In this document: positions 58,380-64,000 of the stretch, piece after piece
Layout: the number at the start of each line of letters is the position of its first letter
Position numbering within the stretch: position 1 is the stretch's first letter
Source: Diadema setosum
Lineage: Eukaryota > Echinodermata > Echinoidea > Diadematoida > Diadematidae
Length of the DNA: 64,000 nucleotides
Assembly: GCA_033980235.1 (NCBI GenBank)
Contig: CM067075.1
Span: 17,992,844 to 18,056,843 of the forward strand
Direction of reading: 5' to 3'
Translations under genes and position numbers: made by a program
The notes under the pieces: model-generated
What the model was told of the DNA's origin: nothing
What the model saw: only the letters and a program-made list of their open reading frames with translations
Database searches by the model: none

Positions 58380-58640
58380 GACAATAGGGACTTTTCGATT
58401 TGCACGTTGAGCCAGGCGTCACCCTGTTATGACGTAGTTTTTACGTACTGCGCATGCGCGAGTGTCGACCCTCGGCTCATCGCACAAATTTCGAACGCGT
58501 TCACCCCGGTTATCACCGTGGCCGGCGTCCACCCAAATCGGTTGCGCCGCGCTCAACCCACCTTGCTATGACGTCACACTCCTCTCGCGATAGACGAAAA
58601 TTGTGCGAAAGAGAACGATGACTCTCGGGAAATCCGTGCT
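58380..58640. promoter_or_regulatory. CpG-rich candidate promoter with NRF1 and CRE words
   Basis: CpG frequency rises sharply compared with the neighbouring AT-rich DNA. TGCGCATGCGCG at 58449-58460 matches the NRF1 palindrome and TGACGTCA at 58569-58576 is a full cAMP response element. Both are typical of housekeeping promoters. A minus-strand ATG with donor lies just downstream. Directionality is inferred; it could be bidirectional. Confidence 0.45.
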
Positions 58641-58959
58641 CAGTTCACCTGTTAATTTTCCTTTTTCTTTCGAGAGACTACTTATATTCTAATTACATGA
58701 AAGCTTATGATCTTGATACGTCACAGCAGCAGCGCTGACATACAAACTACAGCCTCTGGTACCTACTTTATTTGCCCGCTTTTACTGTTTCGCACTTTGC
58801 AACTGCATACCGTAGTCCCACACATGCATTTACACGTAATGCTGTACGCAAACAGATCTCGGTGCTTTGGCCTAGCTAGTGCAGCAGTGCATTTGCCTTG
58901 TAGTCTAACCATGCATCATGTTTTAAAATCCACATATTCCTCCCAGGATACGCATCTAG

Positions 58960-59540
58960 TCAAAGACAAAATAAATATTACAAGTACAGAAACAAGTCAC
59001 AAATTCCGCATATATGCACGCAAGGCACAGGTTGCCACCTGCACACGCCACGAGACGTGACGCCGGCGCCCGAAATCGAAATGTGTTTTAGCAGCGGGTC
59101 AACGTACAGACGTGACGCCTTGACGTACGGTTGCGCTCGGCGGCACGTCCTTCTCGTTCACCCAATCGAAAACTCCCTAATAACGCCACTTCATCCATTC
59201 ACTGAGGATTCGATGACGAGCAGAGGACCGGCGTTTCTCCCCCGAAGTTATAACGTGCGATCCTATGCGATGCGTCGGTTCATTCACGCACTTGCAAAAT
59301 ACGCGCTAGTTCATGAACAGACGCATGCGGATGCGTCACTTCATGCAGTCAGTGCCACAACAGCAGTGACAAAATAATGTACAGCGTGTGCGGAGATCAT
59401 AGCTTTTGGCTGTAATTTGAAGTCCCCAACTTGCTACGATGATAGGTGTAAGTGAGAACAGTGGAATAAGGCAAAAATCTGATTTTCGATAAAATTGAAA
59501 AAATTTCTCAGATACGTCGGTTCATCTTTTCACCGACGAA
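58960..59540. repeat. GTCGGTTCAT-rich segment
   Basis: GCGTCGGTTCATTCACGCAC, ACGCATGCGGATGCGTCACT and TACGTCGGTTCATC recur and resemble words at 51.97-52.06 kb and the ends of the 14859 element. CpG content is high. I cannot set boundaries. Confidence 0.35.
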
Positions 59541-59644
59541 TATAAATCTTTTATTTTAGCAATTTATTCTCAAAAAACAATGAATCTGTGTGAGATCTCA
59601 TAAAAGAATAGAAAATAACATGAAATGCCCTTTTTTCTTCTTCT

Positions 59645-62600
59645 TCTTTTCATTTTTTGCAGAAGAAGCAATCTAACAGATTTTGATGGGCATTGCCCCA
59701 AGACAACAAACCGTAATGTAAATAGGGTAATATCAGAGAGGAATGCAATACAACATGTAAGTAGCGGAGTGATTGGAGGTGAAACTTTACTCTGTTAATA
59801 ATACCAATTTTCCAAGATATAATTTTGGAGATGTTTTTGGAGATGTTTTTTTCATGACATTTTGGAGATGTTTTTTCATGACATTTCAAGGAGAGTTTAT
59901 TATAAGTAATAATCCTGAGAAATTTAATATGGAGAACATTTTCTACTGATATCCCATCAAAAAAAATATTTGTTGGTAAAGAAGATAAAGTACTATTAAA
60001 CAACATATAATTTGGTTTTCTGAAAATGACTAAACAACATGTAATTTGGTTTTCTGAAAATTAAGGGATAATTTGTTAGCACGTATCCATTGCAATATCT
60101 TAACCAACTTCACATTGATTGTTTCCACAAGTATATGAGGATTGTGATATGAAAAAAGATACACTAATATCATCAGCAAAATGAATAAAAGACATTACAT
60201 TGGAAGATTTACTGAAGTCACTTATATATAATATGAATAACAGTGGGCCTAACAGGTTGCCCTGTGGAACTCCAGTGTTCATTCTGTAACTCGGTCAAAT
60301 GCTCATTTAAGAAAACATCGCTTTCTGTAGAAAAACTAGTTCCGGAAACACTCCAAGGCCATTCCATGTATTCCATAATGTTTTGTGAAGTGAGTACTTT
60401 GTGGTTGATCATGTCGGAGGCCTTGGAGAAGTTCAGGAAGATGCCCACGATGTGTAGAAATCTATTGATAGCATGTGCAACTTCTTGCACAAAAGATAAT
60501 CAAGCATGAATTAGAAAAAAAAAATGTTCTTTCTCATGAAAGAGGCTGTCCTAATGATTATTTTTGTACAACTTTTGAGATGGAAGATTATAAAGAAATT
60601 GATCTTTATATGTTTATGTCTAATCTACTAGTATTACCTGTCTTAAATAAAGGATAACCTTATTTTGTAATCTTCATTGCATCAGGGACATCACCTTTAA
60701 ATGAAAATAGATAAAGATATTAACTGATGGTTCAGCTATGTACTCGATATTTTTCAGAATACCGTGATTATCAATGCCATCATATCCAGAACTTTTCTTG
60801 TTTGGCATACATTAAACAATATCAAACCTTTTATATTTACGTAGAGGAGAAAAAAAATATGGATTTAGGGTTGATCGGGCTTAGATAATTAGCAAAGTGA
60901 TCATATGAAGGAGGTATATTCATCAAGAGGTTGATGAAAAGAGAAGAAAAATACATGTTGAAAAAATGAGCTATAGATTCAGAATCTTCATACATTACAT
61001 CATCAAATTCAATATTTGTAATGTCAAATATGTTTGGGGAAAGATTCATAGCTTGTTTCATAGTTTTCCAAGTATTTTGCATATCTTGCTTGAAAATTTC
61101 CAAGCGTTTAACAAAATAATGCTTTTCCAATCAAATAAGTCTCAACAGTGTTTTTTTAAGAAGTATATCTAAGTTTGGATTGATCAGCACGTTAGGGAAG
61201 TCTTCGAACTTTTTGTAATCATTATCGAAATGTTTTTTCTTAAGGATAAGTTTATCAAATTGTTCATATATTTTACAGAACACATCGTATGAGGAATTAA
61301 CATCATCCATAGTAGAAATATGTGACCAGTCTAGGTTATCAAGACTGTCACGTAAACGCGCAATATTCTGAGCAGTAACTTTTCTTTTCATTGGGCAAGG
61401 CCCATTGGTATTTTTGCTTGATATTAAATAATGTGCCATAATAAGATATTGTAGTCAGAGATATCAGAAAGAATAACATAAGAATCAGATTGAGGAATAA
61501 CATTGGTAAATACGTTATCGATCAAGGTAGCAGAGTGTTCAGCAACCTCAGTTGGCTTGGAAATGAGGGGTAAAAAAAGTAAACAACAAAGTTGTTTTTT
61601 TTTAAAATCCTGTGACACACTTTGTCACAATAATGTAACAAATGTATATTAAAATACCCATTATAAAACAATCCTTATAAAAAATAGAGGAATTACAAAG
61701 TAAATCAGAAATTCACATGAGAAAATCTTTGACATTTGTGTTCAGTGGCCGAAGGATAATGCCAACCATTAAGTTTTTACTGCCAGGGATTGAGATTTGA
61801 ATCGATAACAACTCGAAAGTATACTATTTATGAGAGATAATGAATCATGAATCACATAATCAGATTTTTCAGAACATAAAGAGCAACACCACCTCCCATC
61901 CTGTTTTGTCTGTTTCTACAAATAAGATTGTAATGCTCAAGAGAAAATGGTATGTTGGGTCTTGAGGGAGCCATGTCTAGGTGAGTCTTATTACAGATAA
62001 ATACTTCAAAACATAGTATTCAGAGATAATTGACTAGAAATGTCGCTACAGCGACTGGTTATACCCCCGCCAAACAACATTTCATAAGCTTTGGTCAAAA
62101 AACTGAGGAAGTAGTTAAATCCGCAAGATCTTTCCTTGATCTTCTGCCATTAATATGCCGTTACCATGGCAACGTACTTTCAAGTACTGTCGAAAAATGC
62201 GTCTTGCACATCTACAACCAAAGGCACACATCTGTACCAAGTTTCATGGAAATTGGGCAAAAATTGAGGAAGTAGTTTGCAACACAAAATGTTTCATTTT
62301 GGCTCATAATATGTGAGCTGTTACCATGGCAACATACTTTTTGTCACTGTCAAGAAATGTGTCATGCTGACCTATATCCTAAGACAAACATTCAATATGA
62401 ATTCCATGAGAATTGGAAGAACACTGATGAAGCAGTTTTGCCATGAAGCATTTTGCCCTATATTTTACCAATAACATGCCGTTACCATGGCAACGCACTT
62501 TTTGCCACTGCGGAAATATGTGTCTTGCACATTAACATATTCAGATGAACATCTGTACCTAATTTTATAAATATTGATCAAAAACTGTGGGAGGAGTTCG

Positions 62601-63000
62601 CGACGCAAGATTTGTACCCATTTTTGCCCATAATATGCCGTTACCATGGCAACGTACTTTTGGGTACTGTCAAAAAATACGTCTTGCACATCTACAACCC
62701 AAGGCACACATCTGTGCCAAGTTTTATGGGAATCGGTTGAAAACTGAGGAAGTAGTTCGCGACGCAAGATTTGCAACGGACCGACCGCCCGACCGACCGA
62801 CCGCCCTACCGACCGCCCGACCGCCCGACCGTCCGCTGATTCCTTTATACCCCCTTCAAACTTCGTTTGGCGGGGGTATAAAAATCATCAAAATGTCTAC
62901 TCAAACTCCTAATATTAGTACGAGTGATTTGTACTTGGGTCATCCTCATCAAAATCAAATTCCAATGTTTCAGAAGAAGAATTAAAATTATCTGCTACAC
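59645..63000 (-). pseudogene. Decayed LINE retrotransposon (endonuclease plus reverse transcriptase, CR1/Jockey-like)
   Basis: Read on the minus strand, pieces in several frames follow the order of a non-LTR ORF2. They are NIRSLSRHFDDF at about 62931-62881 (endonuclease start), RMGGGVALYV at about 61903-61874, ATLIDNVFTN and ILSDISDYN at about 61530-61450 (endonuclease end), KSSGYDGI at about 60800-60775 (reverse transcriptase fingers), FLNFSKASDMINHK near 60430-60390, NTGVPQGNLLGPLLF near 60280-60235, FADDI near 60180, then LPYLHYGLLSWGNAHQN near 59710-59680. In active elements the palm motif is FADDT or similar. Many frameshifts and stops make it dead. The C-terminal end is missing after about 59650, and the first part is split by the array element at 62033-62880. 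Confidence 0.8.
62033..62880. mobile_element. TTATACCCCCGCCAAAC element with GTTACCATGGCAAC units
   Basis: The left TTATACCCCCGCCAAAC (62059) and right GTTTGGCGGGGGTATAA are inverted. GTTACCATGGCAAC recurs at 62160, 62320, 62481 and 62640, about 160 bp apart, and a GACCGACCGCCC microsatellite precedes the right end. A TGTCGCTACAGCGAC palindrome lies just outside the left repeat. LINE endonuclease sequence continues on both sides. Confidence 0.75.
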
Positions 63001-63111
63001 ACAAAAATATTATATTCCTGAGAATCAGAGTTGTGGATAACATTACCATGACTTGATTGCATTAACAAATCTAAAATCCATCATTTAAAGAATTAAGAGC
63101 CATATCATTAC

Positions 63112-63645
63112 CTCCGCCAATGGAAGAGGTTATGTTTTCGTTACCGTTGGTTTGTTTGTTCGTTCGTTCGTTTGTTCGTGTGCAAAATAACTCAAAAAGT
63201 AGTGAACGGATTGAGGTGAAACTTGCAGGAAAGGTTGAGAATAACACAAGTAACAAACGATTAACTTTTGAAAGTGATCCGAGAATTTTGGGAGAACTTA
63301 TGAAGGATTTTTGATATTTTGGCAGGTAGACTTCAATGAACTTAGGACTTCAGGCTGCGCGTATTTGAGGTTTGCATGCGCGCACTAAAGTGCGTGCTCC
63401 ACTTTCTGCTAGGGCGAGGCGCGCTGTGCAGCTGAGGGTTTATGACGTAACAAAGGCTTCTATATTGGGAAATTGGGCGGCTTTCAGCACACAATGCAGT
63501 ACGTATAATGGGTGGAAATCACTGATCTCTATGGAAGAGTCCAAAGAGCTTTTCCCCAGTGGTAGAGCGGAGAAAAATCTCTTTTGGAAGAGCAAGATCA
63601 TCTGTGGAAAGTAACTGCTTGGCGGAGGTCTGCGCTCTCAGAGTG
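63112..63645. mobile_element. CCTCCGCCAA...TTGGCGGAGG element
   Basis: CCTCCGCCAATGGAAGAGG at the left and TGCTTGGCGGAGGTCTGCGC at the right suggest inverted ends, with a GTTCGTTCG microsatellite head. The right part overlaps copy 1 of the direct repeat below. Confidence 0.45.
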
Positions 63646-64000
63646 CTTTTCGTGTATATATTGTATATTTCTGTACATTTTTTTTTTCTTTTCATCAATC
63701 GCATTTCATTCTTATTTTTTTGTTATAGTTGTTTTGTACACTTTTCAGAGTTATTTGCAATTATTATTTATTGATACTATAATGTGCTATATGTTTTTTA
63801 TTGGACTCCGATACCCAGAGTTTGGGTTGTGAGTAAATAAACTTTCAACTTTCAACTTTCAACTTTTGCTGGGGCGAGGCGCGCCGTGCTGCTGAGGGTT
63901 TATGACGTAACAAAGGCTTCTATATTGGGAAATCAGGCCACTTTCAGCACACAATGCTATAAATACGTATGGGTGGAAATCACTGATACATGTATCTCTA
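63405..64000 (+). repeat. Direct repeat of about 130 bp around a retroposon tail
   Basis: GGGCGAGGCGCGCTGTGCAG at 63412 recurs as GGGCGAGGCGCGCCGTGCTG at 63873, and both continue into TATGACGTAACAAAGGCTTC and ACTTTCAGCACACAATGC. Between them a segment ends GTGAGTAAATAAACTTTCAA with ACTTTCA repeats, a retroposon-like tail. The second copy runs off the window. Confidence 0.65.

Noticed and set aside
58707..59377. Two plus-strand frames of 117 and 106 residues in CpG-rich DNA
   Set aside because: No motif or splice context, and the sequence resembles CGTCGGTTCAT repeat material.
62587..62985. 132-residue frame with a PTDRPPDRP segment
   Set aside because: The Pro-Asp-Arg run is the GACCGACCGCCC microsatellite of a mobile element.

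Overview
This is nuclear DNA of an animal, most likely a marine invertebrate. The only gene I can read with confidence is a four-exon ADP-ribosylation factor on the plus strand, with GT-AG introns. The rest is dense with transposon-derived repeats: elements with terminal inverted repeats, GTCCGTCC-type microsatellite heads, AGGTCA-rich tandem units and AGCTCACCTGAGC-type elements. In my general knowledge these families are common in echinoderms, hemichordates, amphioxus and molluscs. An echinoderm is my best guess, but nothing here fixes the species. I see no bacterial operon, viral gene, toxin gene or CRISPR array.

Layout. Bases 1-880 hold a retroposon tail and probably the upstream part of the Arf gene. 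The Arf coding exons are 985-1132, 3501-3611, 32039-32163 and 34403-34561, encoding 180 residues. Intron 2 is about 28.4 kb and is packed with nested elements: a GTCCGTCC/AGGTCA array (4.37-5.47 kb), a TTA-flanked element inside a tRNA-like repeat (5.73-6.87 kb), a CAGGG-ended element carrying a tandem array (6.94-9.74 kb), an AGGTCA-rich 157-bp array (10.06-11.63 kb) inside one copy of a duplicated segment, a double-nested element (14.86-18.11 kb), several small inverted-repeat elements, and a 3.8-kb element with a recurring TGTCCTCTCCAGAAC motif (23.90-27.71 kb). A 174-nt hairpin lies just downstream of the Arf stop codon.

From 35 to 52 kb there are more repeats: a 147-bp-period array built around a GTTGCCATGGTAAC palindrome, a second CAGT-ended element with an internal array, and two oppositely oriented foldback elements. 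The 52-58.4 kb part is mostly low-complexity or unremarkable. It contains a candidate minus-strand exon with 22-residue repeats (55.98-56.48 kb) and, further upstream on that strand, a CpG-rich candidate promoter (58.38-58.64 kb). A decayed LINE retrotransposon lies on the minus strand at 59.6-63.0 kb, and its endonuclease region is split by a GTTACCATGGCAAC-array element. The window ends in further retroposon fragments.

Functionally, one housekeeping GTPase is embedded in a graveyard of nested transposons. The most informative observations are the nested insertions for which an empty paralogous site can be found in the same window, and a tandem satellite shared by two unrelated transposon families. 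All repeat family names are inferences from end sequences and target duplications; no database was searched.
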